Below, piece by piece: positions 43,635 through 53,128 of a stretch of DNA of 64,000 nt. Position numbers and translations under genes: made by a program. The stretch comes from Yeosuana aromativorans. GTDB lineage: Bacteria > Bacteroidota > Bacteroidia > Flavobacteriales > Flavobacteriaceae. Under the pieces are notes generated by a model that searched no databases, was not told the DNA's origin, and saw only the letters and a list, made by a program, of their open reading frames with translations. Location: the NCBI RefSeq assembly GCF_014646655.1, contig NZ_BMNR01000003.1, positions 285,049 through 349,048 of the forward strand, given 5' to 3'. Within the stretch, counting starts at the first letter, position 1; each line of letters starts with the position of its first letter.

Positions 43635-46600
43635 TTAGCCAACAATATTGACAATTTTACCCGGAACCACAATGACTTTTTTAGGTGTTCTGCCTTGCAA
43701 CTGTTCTTGGGTTTTGTCATGTGCCAATACGGTTTTCTCTATCTCATCTTTTCCCAAATCCAATGGTAATTCTAAGGTAAAACGCGTTTTTCCGTTGAAT
43801 GAAATAGGATAGTTTTTTGTGCTTTCTACCAAATAGCTTTCATCAAATATTGGGAATGGCGCCGTTGCAATGGATTGGTTATGACCTAGCTGACTCCATA
43901 ATTCTTCAGCGATATGCGGTGCATACGGCGAAATTAAAACCAACAGTGGTTCTAGAATATCTTTAGACGCGCATTGTTGAGCGGTTAATTCGTTAACGGC
44001 AATCATAAAGGTTGATACCGATGTGTTGAAAGAAAAATGCTCAATATCCTCTTCTACTTTTTTAATGGTTTTATGTAGCGTTTTTAAACTGTCTTTACTT
44101 GGTTCTGCATTGGTTACTCTCAAGCCATTGTCATCAACATACAATTTCCAGAGTTTTTTAAGGAAACTGTGCACACCTGTAATACCAGCGGTGTTCCAAG
44201 GTTTGTATTGCTCTAATGGGCCAAGGAACATTTCATACAAGCGTAAACTGTCCGCACCATATTGTTCACAAATCTGGTCTGGATTGACGACGTTGTATTT
44301 GGATTTGGACATTTTTTCGACTTCACGTTTTACTTTAAACGTTCCATCTTCTTCGCAAATAAATTCAGCGTCTTTAAATTCTGGTCGCCAATTCTTAAAA
44401 GCTTCAATATCTAATTCATCCGAAGCATTTACAAATGAAACATCTGCATGAATATATTGTTTACCACTGCCAATTGAATAATTCAAATCCTTTACCTCAA
44501 TTTCTGCATTATCAAGCAGTCTTTTTATTTTAGCATCAATACTTTTCCATAATTTTTCTATCTCATAAATGTTTTTATCAAAATATCCATTTGAAACAAA
44601 GTATCCTTTTAAACAATTTTGAATTTTACCTTCTAACTCTTCTACTTTTTCAATTACTAAATTATCATAGTCTTGATATTGAATAGTAAAGCCTAGTTCC
44701 AGCCTAACAACAAAAGCACTCGTCCCCAAAATCATCCCTTGGTTAATCAATTTTTTGGCAAACTCATCATACGGCACCAAACCTTTGTCAAACATAAACT
44801 TTTGCCAAAAACGAGAGTACAACAAATGTCCGGTTGCATGCTCGCTTCCGCCAATATATAAATCCACTTGCTGCCAATAATTAATGGCGTCTTGTGAGAA
44901 AATCTCATTATCATTGTGCGGATCCATATACCGGTTAAAGTACTGCGAACTGCCTGCCCAACCTGGCATGGTATTCAACTCCAACGGAAAGACCGTTTTA
45001 TGGTCTATCTTGTCATTATCTACCACCGTATTGGTTTCGGTACACCACGCCCACTTTGTAGCGTTGCCCAATGGTGGTTCACCGGTTTCGGTGGGTAAGT
45101 ATTTTACAACTTCTGGTAAGGTAATTGGCAAATGCTTTTCATCAATCATTTGTGGCATGCCATTGACATAATACACTGGGAATGGCTCACCCCAATATCG
45201 CTGACGGCTAAACACGGCGTCGCGCAAACGGTAATTGGTCTTGCCTTGACCTTGACCGATTTTCTCCAGCTCTTCAATGATTTTTTTAGTGGCTTCTTTA
45301 TAACTCAAGCCGTTTAGGAAATCACTGTTGGCAATGATGGTTTTCTCTTTATCGGCAAAGGCTTCCTCAGAAATATCAACACCTTCAAAAATATTGGGAA
45401 TGGGGATGTTGAAATGCTTGGCAAAATCATAATCCCGTTGGTCGCCACAAGGCACAGACATCACGGCACCGGTTCCGTAGCCGGCCAACACATAATCACC
45501 AATCCAAACGGGAATGGGTTCTTTGGTAAACGGATGCTCCACATAGGCGCCCGTAAACGCTCCCGTAATGGTTTTTACATCGGCCATTCTGTCGCGCTCA
45601 CTGCGTTTGGCAGTGGCTTCAACATAGGCTTCAACTTCAGCTTTTTGTTCTGGTGTGGTTATTTTTGATACCAATTCGTGTTCTGGTGCCAAGGTCATAA
45701 AACTAACACCGAAAATGGTGTCTGGACGAGTAGTAAACACTTCTATAACATGAGATTGCTTCGCTTCGCTTGCAATGACGTTGAACGAGACTGAGGCTCC
45801 AACCGATTTTCCAATCCAGTTGCGTTGGCTTTCCTTTAAAGAATCGGTCCAATCTATTTTGTCCAAACCTTGCAATAAGCGTTCGGCATAGGCCGAAATA
45901 CGCATGCTCCATTGAGTCATTTTTTTTCTAATGACCGGATGGCCACCTCGTTCGGAGACGCCATTCACGATTTCATCATTGGCCAACACGGTTCCTAAAG
46001 CCGGACACCAGTTCACTTCGGTTTCGGCTAAATAGGTCAGTCTGTATTTTAGTAAAATTTCTTGTTGTTTTACCGAATCAAAACCATTCCATGCTTCAGC
46101 AGAAAAGACTTCTATATCATCATCACAAACCGCATGCACGTTTGCGTTACCTTCCGAAGCAAATATTTTTATCAGTTCTGAAATATCTTCCGCTTTATCA
46201 CTGTCATTATTGTACCACGAATTGAACAATTGAATAAAAATCCACTGTGTCCATTTGTAATAACTAGGGTCGCTAGTTCGTACTTCTCTGCTCCAATCAA
46301 ACGAAAATCCAATCTGGTCCAACTGACGGCGATAGGTCTTGATGTTTTCTTCGGTTGTCAATGCAGGATGTTGTCCTGTTTGAATGGCATATTGTTCCGC
46401 AGGCAACCCAAAACTATCATAGCCTTGTGGGTGCAATACATTAAACCCTTTATGACGTTTGTAGCGCGCATAAATATCAGACGCTATATACCCAAGCGGA
46501 TGCCCAACATGTAATCCCGCACCACTTGGATACGGAAACATGTCCAACACATAAAACTTAGGTTTTTCTGAGTTGTTTTCTGCTTTAAACGTTTGGTTGT

Positions 46601-46652
46601 CTGCCCAATATTTTTGCCACTTGGCCTCTATCTCGTTGAAATTGTATTTCAT
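43635..46652 (-). CDS. leuS: Leucyl-tRNA synthetase
   Basis: This 1005-residue class I synthetase has the HIGH-type motif GAGLHVGHPLGY (about 44-55), the editing domain with TTRPDTIFG (about 305-313), and KMSKS (about 780). Two additions stand out. Residues about 291-300 carry ASEAKQSH, encoded by a dispersed genomic repeat (45752-45780) inserted in frame before the editing domain. A lysine/aspartate-rich stretch of about 60-70 residues (roughly 655-720) sits before the KMSKS loop. It is longer than in related flavobacterial enzymes as I know them, and AT-rich. The enzyme is presumably active. Confidence 0.94.
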   Translation of the reverse strand: MKYNFNEIEAKWQKYWADNQTFKAENNSEKPKFYVLDMFPYPSGAGLHVGHPLGYIASDIYARYKRHKGFNVLHPQGYDSFGLPAEQYAIQTGQHPALTTEENIKTYRRQLDQIGFSFDWSREVRTSDPSYYKWTQWIFIQLFNSWYNNDSDKAEDISELIKIFASEGNANVHAVCDDDIEVFSAEAWNGFDSVKQQEILLKYRLTYLAETEVNWCPALGTVLANDEIVNGVSERGGHPVIRKKMTQWSMRISAYAERLLQGLDKIDWTDSLKESQRNWIGKSVGASVSFNVIASEAKQSHVIEVFTTRPDTIFGVSFMTLAPEHELVSKITTPEQKAEVEAYVEATAKRSERDRMADVKTITGAFTGAYVEHPFTKEPIPVWIGDYVLAGYGTGAVMSVPCGDQRDYDFAKHFNIPIPNIFEGVDISEEAFADKEKTIIANSDFLNGLSYKEATKKIIEELEKIGQGQGKTNYRLRDAVFSRQRYWGEPFPVYYVNGMPQMIDEKHLPITLPEVVKYLPTETGEPPLGNATKWAWCTETNTVVDNDKIDHKTVFPLELNTMPGWAGSSQYFNRYMDPHNDNEIFSQDAINYWQQVDLYIGGSEHATGHLLYSRFWQKFMFDKGLVPYDEFAKKLINQGMILGTSAFVVRLELGFTIQYQDYDNLVIEKVEELEGKIQNCLKGYFVSNGYFDKNIYEIEKLWKSIDAKIKRLLDNAEIEVKDLNYSIGSGKQYIHADVSFVNASDELDIEAFKNWRPEFKDAEFICEEDGTFKVKREVEKMSKSKYNVVNPDQICEQYGADSLRLYEMFLGPLEQYKPWNTAGITGVHSFLKKLWKLYVDDNGLRVTNAEPSKDSLKTLHKTIKKVEEDIEHFSFNTSVSTFMIAVNELTAQQCASKDILEPLLVLISPYAPHIAEELWSQLGHNQSIATAPFPIFDESYLVESTKNYPISFNGKTRFTLELPLDLGKDEIEKTVLAHDKTQEQLQGRTPKKVIVVPGKIVNIVG
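45752..45780. repeat. Dispersed repeat, family 2, short copy inside leuS
   Basis: GAGATTGCTTCGCTTCGCTTGCAATGACG, split here as GAGATTGCTTCG and CTTCGCTTGCAATGACG, is one end of the family seen at 34495 and 46672. On the coding strand it adds the residues ASEAKQSH in frame. Confidence 0.85.
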
Positions 46653-46671
46653 CCTATGGTATAAATATTAA

Positions 46672-46768
46672 CGTCATTGCGAACAAAGGAAGGCAATCTG
46701 TTCATTTCAAAAGATTACCATACTTCCACTACGCTCAGTACAAGCTAGTTTCACCCCTCGTAATGACG
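46672..46768. repeat. Dispersed palindromic repeat, family 2, copy 2, in the leuS leader
   Basis: It starts CGTCATTGCGAAC, includes GGCAATCTG and AAGATTACC, and ends CCCCTCGTAATGACG. The outer ends are complementary (CGTCATTGCG with CGTAATGACG). It lies between the predicted leuS promoter (46782-46789) and the leuS start, so it would be part of the mRNA leader. Confidence 0.8.
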
Positions 46769-46781
46769 GAATTTAAAAGCG

Positions 46782-46789
46782 CAAAGTTA
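46782..46789 (-). promoter_or_regulatory. Predicted -7 box of leuS
   Basis: The minus strand reads TAACTTTG, a full TANNTTTG match. The implied leader of about 120 bases contains the family 2 repeat. Confidence 0.5.
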
Positions 46790-46881
46790 CGGTTTAAAAA
46801 GAAAAAACTAAAAGCAATTTCAATTACTTGGGGGTATTTATTTATAATTGTACCTTTATTTTAAGTTATTATTAATTTCTT

Positions 46882-47658
46882 ATGAATGACGAAATTGGCT
46901 TAGTACTATCTGGCGGCGGTGTACGGGCTATTGCGTATGTTGGTTTGATACAAGTTTTATTGGAAAACGGTATTGTTCCAACACAGGTTTCTGGAACCAG
47001 TGCAGGTGCTCTGGTTAGTGCGTTATATGCTGCAGGGTATGACACAGATGACATGCTTAAGTTTTTTAAGCATACACCCATTTTAGCCTTTTCGTTGTAC
47101 GCACGACATAAGCCCGGAATTTTAGACAGTGAGAAATACGAAAAGTTTTTTAAGAAATTTTTTGTTGAAAATTCATTTGAAAAATTAAAATATCCGTTAA
47201 CCACAACAGCCACAAATTTATTGACCGGTAAATTAGAATATTTTAACAAAGGCGAATTAATAAAACCATTGATTGCTTCATGTGCCTTACCGCCTATATT
47301 TTCACCTTTAAAAATCAATGACAACTTTTATTCTGATGGTGGTATTTTAAACAATTTTCCAGTAGAACCTCTTAAAAAGAATCATGTTAAAAAAATTATT
47401 GGCGGTTTTGTCAATCCAATAACAGCTGTTCAAGAATCAGATATTAACACGTCCTTAAAATTGATGCATCGGGTGTATCATCTTGGTTTGGAAGCAAATA
47501 ATGTAAAAAAATTCAATTTATGTAATTATGTTTTTTTACCACAAGAAATTGATAAAATAGGAACGTTTGAATCAAAAGGAATTGATAAGGCTTATGAAAT
47601 TGGCTATAACCATGCTGAAAAAGAAATTAAGCAGATACTCATTTCGCTTGAAAAATAA
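46882..47658 (+). CDS. Patatin-like phospholipase / serine esterase
   Basis: This 258-residue protein has the patatin motifs. The oxyanion loop LSGGGVRA lies at 9-16, the nucleophile elbow GTSAG at 38-42 with S40, and the catalytic aspartate in SDGG near 151-154. It resembles the bacterial RssA/YlbK-like patatin family. There is no signal peptide, so it is probably cytosolic and acts on lipids or lipid-like esters. Confidence 0.9.
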   Translation: MNDEIGLVLSGGGVRAIAYVGLIQVLLENGIVPTQVSGTSAGALVSALYAAGYDTDDMLKFFKHTPILAFSLYARHKPGILDSEKYEKFFKKFFVENSFEKLKYPLTTTATNLLTGKLEYFNKGELIKPLIASCALPPIFSPLKINDNFYSDGGILNNFPVEPLKKNHVKKIIGGFVNPITAVQESDINTSLKLMHRVYHLGLEANNVKKFNLCNYVFLPQEIDKIGTFESKGIDKAYEIGYNHAEKEIKQILISLEK

Positions 47659-47708
47659 AAAATTCAATGTAAAATCTCTACTTTCGCAGATACATTGAAA
47701 CAACCCAT

Positions 47709-48626
47709 TTGGAAAAAAATAAATTTAAAGCACATCTGGCATTACTTGGCGCCAACCTGATTTACGGCGCTAATTTTATGATTGCAAAAGGAGTGATGCC
47801 CGATAAAATTAGCCCTTCTGCTCTTGTGGTTATTAGGCTTATTGGTGCTGGTTTTTTATTCTGGATGATCAAACTTTTCGTTAGGGAAAGCATAGATAAA
47901 ACTGATTATCTGCGCATTATTCTTTGTGGCCTTTTGGGTGCAGCCGTCAATATGTTATTGTTTTTTCACGGGCTGAGTTTAACCTCCCCTATTGATGCAT
48001 CTATCATCAGTACATCTATTCCGGTTATGGTATTAATTTTTAGTGCGTTTATCTTAAAGGAGCGGATCACTAATTATAAGTTAATGGGCATAACCATTGG
48101 AGGTCTGGGCGCTTTTTTATTGGTTTGGTATGGCAACAAAACAGAAGGAACCAGTTCATTATTGGGCAACCTAATGGTATTTGGAAATACGTGTTTCTAT
48201 GCGCTTTATCTAGTGTTAATAAAACCGCTAATGATTAAATATAATCCGATTAGCGTTATAAGCTGGGTGTTTTTAGTTGGATTTATTTTTGTGTTGCCGT
48301 TTGGAATAGATGACCTTATCCATACTGACTTTGGAGCATTTACCCTGCAAACCTATTTAGGCGTTGGTTTTGTGGTTATTGGCACAACCTTTTTAACCTA
48401 TCTTTTTAATATTTATGCTTTGCAACACGTCGCCTCATCGGTTGCCGGAAGTTATGTGTATTTGCAACCAGCTGTAAGTTTCATACTCGTGACTGTTGTA
48501 TCAGTTCTTTACAGTGATACCATCTACAAATCCGATATTAATTTGGTTAAAATAATCAGCTGCTTACTGGTAATTTGTGGTGTATATCTGGTGAGTAAAA
48601 AACCCAAACCAAAGCACATTAACTAG
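47709..48626 (+). CDS. DMT (EamA) family transporter
   Basis: This 305-residue protein has ten hydrophobic helices in two EamA repeats (residues about 6-140 and 155-295), for example NLIYGANFMIAKG and PIDASIISTSIPVMVLIFSA. Substrate unknown. The predicted start is a TTG at 47709; the next ATG would remove most of the first helix, so TTG is preferred. It converges on panE with a 4-base overlap. Confidence 0.87.
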   Translation: MEKNKFKAHLALLGANLIYGANFMIAKGVMPDKISPSALVVIRLIGAGFLFWMIKLFVRESIDKTDYLRIILCGLLGAAVNMLLFFHGLSLTSPIDASIISTSIPVMVLIFSAFILKERITNYKLMGITIGGLGAFLLVWYGNKTEGTSSLLGNLMVFGNTCFYALYLVLIKPLMIKYNPISVISWVFLVGFIFVLPFGIDDLIHTDFGAFTLQTYLGVGFVVIGTTFLTYLFNIYALQHVASSVAGSYVYLQPAVSFILVTVVSVLYSDTIYKSDINLVKIISCLLVICGVYLVSKKPKPKHIN

Positions 48627-49543
48627 CTTCTCGCCTTCATTTCTTGCGGTAACAGACAATGATAGATAAACGCATTGGTTGGTGTATCAACACCTAACAA
48701 CTTACCTTGTGACACGATATATCCATTGAAATTTTCCAGTTCACTGGGCTTGCCTTCCATGATGTCACGTTGCATAGAGGCCGTTGTGTTGTAATCTAAT
48801 TTGTCAATTACGTTTATTATCATAGCTAAATCTTGCTGAGTCAATCCAACGCCTTTGGCATTGGCTACAGCAACCATTTCTTGAGCAGTATCCTTTATGA
48901 TTTTTCTGATTCCTGGGGTTTCACGCATAACTCCAAAAACAGCTCTGGTCAAGGCGCCAATCCCGCTGATGGTTCCAATAAACAAGAACTTTTTCCAGAT
49001 ATCCAGATGAATATCATCAGATAATGTGTTTTTAAAACCGGCTTTATCAAATACACTCTTTAGCTGTTTTATGCGGTCTGATTTACTGTTATCATATTCA
49101 CCAAAAACAATTTCGGGTTCAAAGGTAAAATGATTAATGACACCCGGCAATTCAACTTTGCTCACAATTTTACACAATCCAGCCAATACGTTTTCCTTTG
49201 GCAACACAGTTAATAATTTATCGGCATTATCAGCACCGTTTTGAAGTGGTAACACCATGGTGTTTTTAGTGATAACCGATTTCAATACTTTGGCTACTTC
49301 TGTAACCTGCCAAGATTTCACACCAAGAATCACCAAATCCGGATTTTTTATGTCTTGAATAGCATCTGTGACATTAGGATGTACTGTAAAATCCCCTAGA
49401 ATACTTTTTACTTGTAATCCTTTGTTTTTAATGGCTTCCAAATGTTTTCCACGTGCTATAAACGTCACGTCAAATCCTGCCTGTGCCAATTTGCCACCAA
49501 AATAACCGCCAACGCCACCAGCACCTATTACAACAATGTTCAT
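48623..49543 (-). CDS. panE: 2-dehydropantoate 2-reductase family protein
   Basis: This 306-residue protein opens with IVVIGAGGVGGYFGGKLA, the NADPH-binding Rossmann motif. It has PLQNGADNAD near 98-107 and the catalytic lysine in DIWKKFLF near 178-185, characteristic of ketopantoate reductase. In pantothenate synthesis it would make pantoate. Related family members with other substrates exist, so the symbol is probable, not certain. Confidence 0.85.
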   Translation of the reverse strand: MNIVVIGAGGVGGYFGGKLAQAGFDVTFIARGKHLEAIKNKGLQVKSILGDFTVHPNVTDAIQDIKNPDLVILGVKSWQVTEVAKVLKSVITKNTMVLPLQNGADNADKLLTVLPKENVLAGLCKIVSKVELPGVINHFTFEPEIVFGEYDNSKSDRIKQLKSVFDKAGFKNTLSDDIHLDIWKKFLFIGTISGIGALTRAVFGVMRETPGIRKIIKDTAQEMVAVANAKGVGLTQQDLAMIINVIDKLDYNTTASMQRDIMEGKPSELENFNGYIVSQGKLLGVDTPTNAFIYHCLLPQEMKARS

Positions 49544-49610
49544 ATGTTTTAGTTTATATAAATAGAGTTTAAATATACTTTATTATTTTTACATCGTTAA
49601 GTAAACAACT

Positions 49611-50489
49611 ATGAGTTCATCATTTGAAAATCATCAAAAGCGCCGACTTATTTCTTCTTATTTTTCAGTGGTTTTAAGTATTGCTTTGGTCCTGTTTTTA
49701 TTGGGATTATTGGGTTTGTTAATTTTAAACGCCCAAAAAGTGTCTGACCACTTTAAAGAACAAGTTGTGTTGACTATTTACCTGAAAGATACTGCCAAAG
49801 AAGTTGAAATCAATCAACTTGAAAAAAGTCTGGCTATGGCTGATTATGTGAAATCTACCGAATATGTCTCAAAAGAACAAGCCGCTGAGTTTATGAAAGC
49901 TGAAAACGGTGAAGATTTTATGGATTTTGTGGGGTACAATCCGTTACAAAACAGTATTGATGTCCATTTAAAAGCCGATTTTGTGACTTCTGAACAATTG
50001 GAAAAAATTTCTGAAGAAGCCCTCAGCAAAAACTTTGTTGATAGCGTTGATTACGATAATGATTTGGTGACCTTGATGAACAACAACGTTAAGAAAATCA
50101 GTTTTTGGGTTTTGGTCATCAGTGGTATTTTCACTTTGATAGCTGTGTTGCTCATAAACAGCTCCATTCGTCTGGCCGTGTATTCCAAGCGGTTTACCAT
50201 TAAAACCATGCAAATGGTTGGTGCTACCAAACAGTTTATTAGGAGACCATTTGTTTGGAAAAGTGTCCGTTTAGGTATTATTGGAGGCATTTTGGCCCTG
50301 ATTGGTATGGGCATTGTACTGTATTACCTGAATAAAACATTTCCAGAACTGCAATTACTAAGCAATCCGGCAATAATTACCATGCTATTTGTGTTTGTAT
50401 TTATGTTGGGCATTATCATAACGTGGATCAGTACACATATTGCAACCCAACGGTTTTTAAATTTGAAAACAGACCAGCTGTATTATTAG
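49611..50489 (+). CDS. ftsX: Cell-division ABC-transporter permease FtsX
   Basis: This 292-residue protein has one N-terminal helix, a periplasmic domain (about 40-155) and three C-terminal helices, the layout of FtsX. FtsX with the ATPase FtsE regulates peptidoglycan hydrolysis at division; ftsE is not adjacent, as is common in Bacteroidota. It heads an operon with the DUF3098 gene, uppP, truB and a TonB-like gene. Confidence 0.9.
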   Translation: MSSSFENHQKRRLISSYFSVVLSIALVLFLLGLLGLLILNAQKVSDHFKEQVVLTIYLKDTAKEVEINQLEKSLAMADYVKSTEYVSKEQAAEFMKAENGEDFMDFVGYNPLQNSIDVHLKADFVTSEQLEKISEEALSKNFVDSVDYDNDLVTLMNNNVKKISFWVLVISGIFTLIAVLLINSSIRLAVYSKRFTIKTMQMVGATKQFIRRPFVWKSVRLGIIGGILALIGMGIVLYYLNKTFPELQLLSNPAIITMLFVFVFMLGIIITWISTHIATQRFLNLKTDQLYY

Positions 50490-50580
50490 CTGTGGCTGTT
50501 GAGAAAAATTAAATTAAAAAACTCTTAACAATGTATTTTTAAATAATTACGTTAATTTGCACTAATACTTTATTAATATC

Positions 50581-50835
50581 ATGGGAGAAAAAAAACGAAA
50601 AGAAGCGGCAAAGAGCGTGTTTGTATTTGGAAAGAAAAACTATAAATTCATGTTTATAGGTATTGCCTGCATTGTACTTGGTTTTATTTTAATGTCTGGT
50701 GGCGGCAGTGACGATCCAAATGTTTTTAACCCCGATATTTTTAGTTGGAGACGAATCCGATTAGCGCCCATGCTAGTACTTCTAGGTTTTGGAATCCAGA
50801 TTTATGCTATCCTTTTGAATCCTGACAAAGAATAA
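50581..50835 (+). CDS. DUF3098 small membrane protein
   Basis: This 84-residue protein has a basic N-terminus ([11 protein letters not shown]) and two transmembrane helices with [16 protein letters not shown] between them. It matches DUF3098, a Bacteroidota family encoded between ftsX and uppP. The stop codon overlaps the uppP start by one base. Function unknown, probably tied to the cell envelope. Confidence 0.85.
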   Translation: MGEKKRKEAAKSVFVFGKKNYKFMFIGIACIVLGFILMSGGGSDDPNVFNPDIFSWRRIRLAPMLVLLGFGIQIYAILLNPDKE

Positions 50836-51647
50836 TGACCAGTATTGAAGGTATCATTTTAGCAATTATTGAAGGGATTACAGAGTATTTGCCAATTTCT
50901 TCAACTGGTCACATGATTATAGCCTCGTCTCTTATGAAAATAGCTGGAGATGATTTTACCAAACTCTTTACAATAGTTATACAACTGGGTGCCATTCTAT
51001 CAGTGCTTGTGCTGTATTGGAAACGCTTTTTTCAAAGTTTGGATTTCTACTTCAAATTATTGGTGGCTTTTATTCCTGCCGTCATTTTTGGTTTGTTATT
51101 AAATGATGTGATTGATGAATTACTGGAAAGTCCGCTTGTTGTGGCTGTGTCCTTAATTATTGGAGGCTTTATTTTATTGAAGGTAGATGATTGGTTTAAA
51201 GCCAATGAGGTTTATGATGAAAACAATCCTGAAGCCCATACCAAAATAAGTTATCTAACTGCTTTAAAAATAGGATTCTTTCAGTGTTTAGCCATGATTC
51301 CAGGAACATCTAGAAGTGGCGCCAGTATTGTTGGCGGCATGACCCAAAAACTAAACCGTAAAACAGCGGCCGAGTTTTCCTTTTTCTTAGCGGTTCCGAC
51401 CATGTTTGGAGCAACTGCCAAAAAATTATTTGATTACTACCAAGCAGGTTTTCAGCTCAGCAGCAATCAAGTACATTATTTAATCATGGGTAATATTATT
51501 GCGTTTATTGTGGCGCTTTTAGCTATAAAATCCTTTATTGATTATTTAAGTAAAAAAGGCTTTAAAATATTTGGGTATTACCGTATCATTTTAGGCATTG
51601 GATTGTTACTTATTCACTACTTTCTTTATCCATTAACAACCATATAA
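50835..51647 (+). CDS. uppP: Undecaprenyl-diphosphate phosphatase
   Basis: This 270-residue membrane enzyme recycles the lipid carrier for peptidoglycan and other glycans. Active-site motifs are [15 protein letters not shown] (about 13-27) and [13 protein letters not shown] (about 155-167). The overlaps with the DUF3098 gene and with truB (one base each) show tight coupling. Confidence 0.95.
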   Translation: MTSIEGIILAIIEGITEYLPISSTGHMIIASSLMKIAGDDFTKLFTIVIQLGAILSVLVLYWKRFFQSLDFYFKLLVAFIPAVIFGLLLNDVIDELLESPLVVAVSLIIGGFILLKVDDWFKANEVYDENNPEAHTKISYLTALKIGFFQCLAMIPGTSRSGASIVGGMTQKLNRKTAAEFSFFLAVPTMFGATAKKLFDYYQAGFQLSSNQVHYLIMGNIIAFIVALLAIKSFIDYLSKKGFKIFGYYRIILGIGLLLIHYFLYPLTTI

Positions 51648-52348
51648 TGCTCACTGCCGAAGACTATCAATCAGGGCAGGTTTTGTTAATAGACAAACCA
51701 TTACATTGGACCTCGTTTCAAGTAGTCAATAAACTGCGCTATGAAATAAAAAAAGCATTTAACCTTAAAAAAATCAAAGTAGGTCATGCAGGCACACTTG
51801 ATCCTTTGGCCACAGGACTATTAGTACTTTGCACGGGTAAAATGACCAAACAAATAGATACGTTTCAAGGGCAAATTAAGGAATACACTGGAACTCTGGT
51901 TTTAGGAAGCACAACGCCTTCTTATGATTTAGAAACAGACATTGACCAGACCTATCCAACCCAACACATTACACCTGAATTAATCTTTGAAACCACCAAA
52001 CAATTCATAGGTGATATCCAACAAATTCCACCGGTCTTTTCAGCCTTAAAACAAGATGGGAAGCGACTCTATCAATTTGCAAGAGCAGGTGAACAGGTTG
52101 AAATAAAATCGCGACAAGTACATATACAAACATTTGAAATCACCAAAATTGATGGTTTAAATGTTGATTTTAGAATTGTTTGTAGCAAGGGAACTTACAT
52201 TCGGTCTTTAGCACATGATTTTGGTAAAGCATTGCAATCTGGGTCACACTTATCGGTTTTAAGACGCACAAAAATTGGGAATTTTAATGTAGATGATGCC
52301 GTTTTGATTGATGACTTTATCAAACAACTAAACAACCATATATCATAA
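51647..52348 (+). CDS. truB: tRNA pseudouridine(55) synthase
   Basis: This 233-residue TruB makes pseudouridine 55 in the T-arm of tRNA. The catalytic aspartate is D52 in HAGTLDPLATGLL; the substrate-side motif IPPVFSALKQDGKRLYQFAR and KGTYIRSLAHDFG follow. It is slightly shorter than the E. coli enzyme and lacks its C-terminal PUA extension. It belongs to the ftsX operon. Confidence 0.95.
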   Translation: MLTAEDYQSGQVLLIDKPLHWTSFQVVNKLRYEIKKAFNLKKIKVGHAGTLDPLATGLLVLCTGKMTKQIDTFQGQIKEYTGTLVLGSTTPSYDLETDIDQTYPTQHITPELIFETTKQFIGDIQQIPPVFSALKQDGKRLYQFARAGEQVEIKSRQVHIQTFEITKIDGLNVDFRIVCSKGTYIRSLAHDFGKALQSGSHLSVLRRTKIGNFNVDDAVLIDDFIKQLNNHIS

Positions 52349-52396
52349 TTTTACGTATATTTCATTGAAAATTGCTAGTTGATAGCCCTAAATTTC

Positions 52397-53128
52397 ATGA
52401 ATTTGCAATTCAACAACCAACAGAAAGCCCTCTTGCTTACGTTCCTTATTACAGGTACAGTAATACTCTCTGTTTTTAATTTGAGCATCAAACAGCAAAA
52501 CGAATTGTCTTCAGAAAGTTACTATGAAATAGAGCCAGAAAAACCACTTACCGAAGAAGAAGTCAAGCTTCTGGAAGCTATTGATAAATTAAACGCCAGC
52601 AAAGCCGAAACCAATAAAGCTTATAACGAGACACAAAAGGACAAGCCTTTTGCTGAAGCCTATAAACCCATTGCACCTCCAGAGGATTACCAAAGACCGG
52701 AAACCACCCAAAACGAGGATATTGCAGAGCAATCATCCAGTACAAACAACGACATTTCAGATTTAAATCATGAAGAAATTTCCTCGTTTTCAAAAGTGAA
52801 TAGTTTTTTGAACAAAAGCACCAAAAAAAACGTGGATGAATCCAACAACAGAAAGAGTACTATTAGTTACTCGTTGGTTGATAGAACCGCTGATTACTTG
52901 CCAATCCCTATTTATTTATGCGAGCAAGGTGGTAAAATTGTTATAAATGTAACCGTAGATGACCAAGGAAACGTTACGGATGCCTACGTAAATTCCTCAT
53001 CAACATCCTCTAATGAGTGTTTAAAAGAAAGTGCTTTAGAGTACGCCAAACAAGCAAAATTTAATGCCAGTCCAGGCAAAAAACCCCAAATAGGTTCTAT
53101 TACTTTTAACTTTGTTGGCAAATACTAG
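52397..53128 (+). CDS. TonB-like C-terminal domain protein
   Basis: This approximately 243-residue protein has one N-terminal transmembrane helix (about 12-30), a long acidic, low-complexity linker (about 50-150), and a C-terminal domain with GGKIVINVTVDDQGNVTDAYV and KQAKFNASPG, resembling the energy-transducer TonB C-terminus. The ATG at 52397 was chosen over an in-frame TTG. It ends the ftsX operon and overlaps the converging thioredoxin-like gene by 23 bases. It may power an outer-membrane receptor; no ExbBD genes are nearby. Confidence 0.78.
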   Translation: MNLQFNNQQKALLLTFLITGTVILSVFNLSIKQQNELSSESYYEIEPEKPLTEEEVKLLEAIDKLNASKAETNKAYNETQKDKPFAEAYKPIAPPEDYQRPETTQNEDIAEQSSSTNNDISDLNHEEISSFSKVNSFLNKSTKKNVDESNNRKSTISYSLVDRTADYLPIPIYLCEQGGKIVINVTVDDQGNVTDAYVNSSSTSSNECLKESALEYAKQAKFNASPGKKPQIGSITFNFVGKY

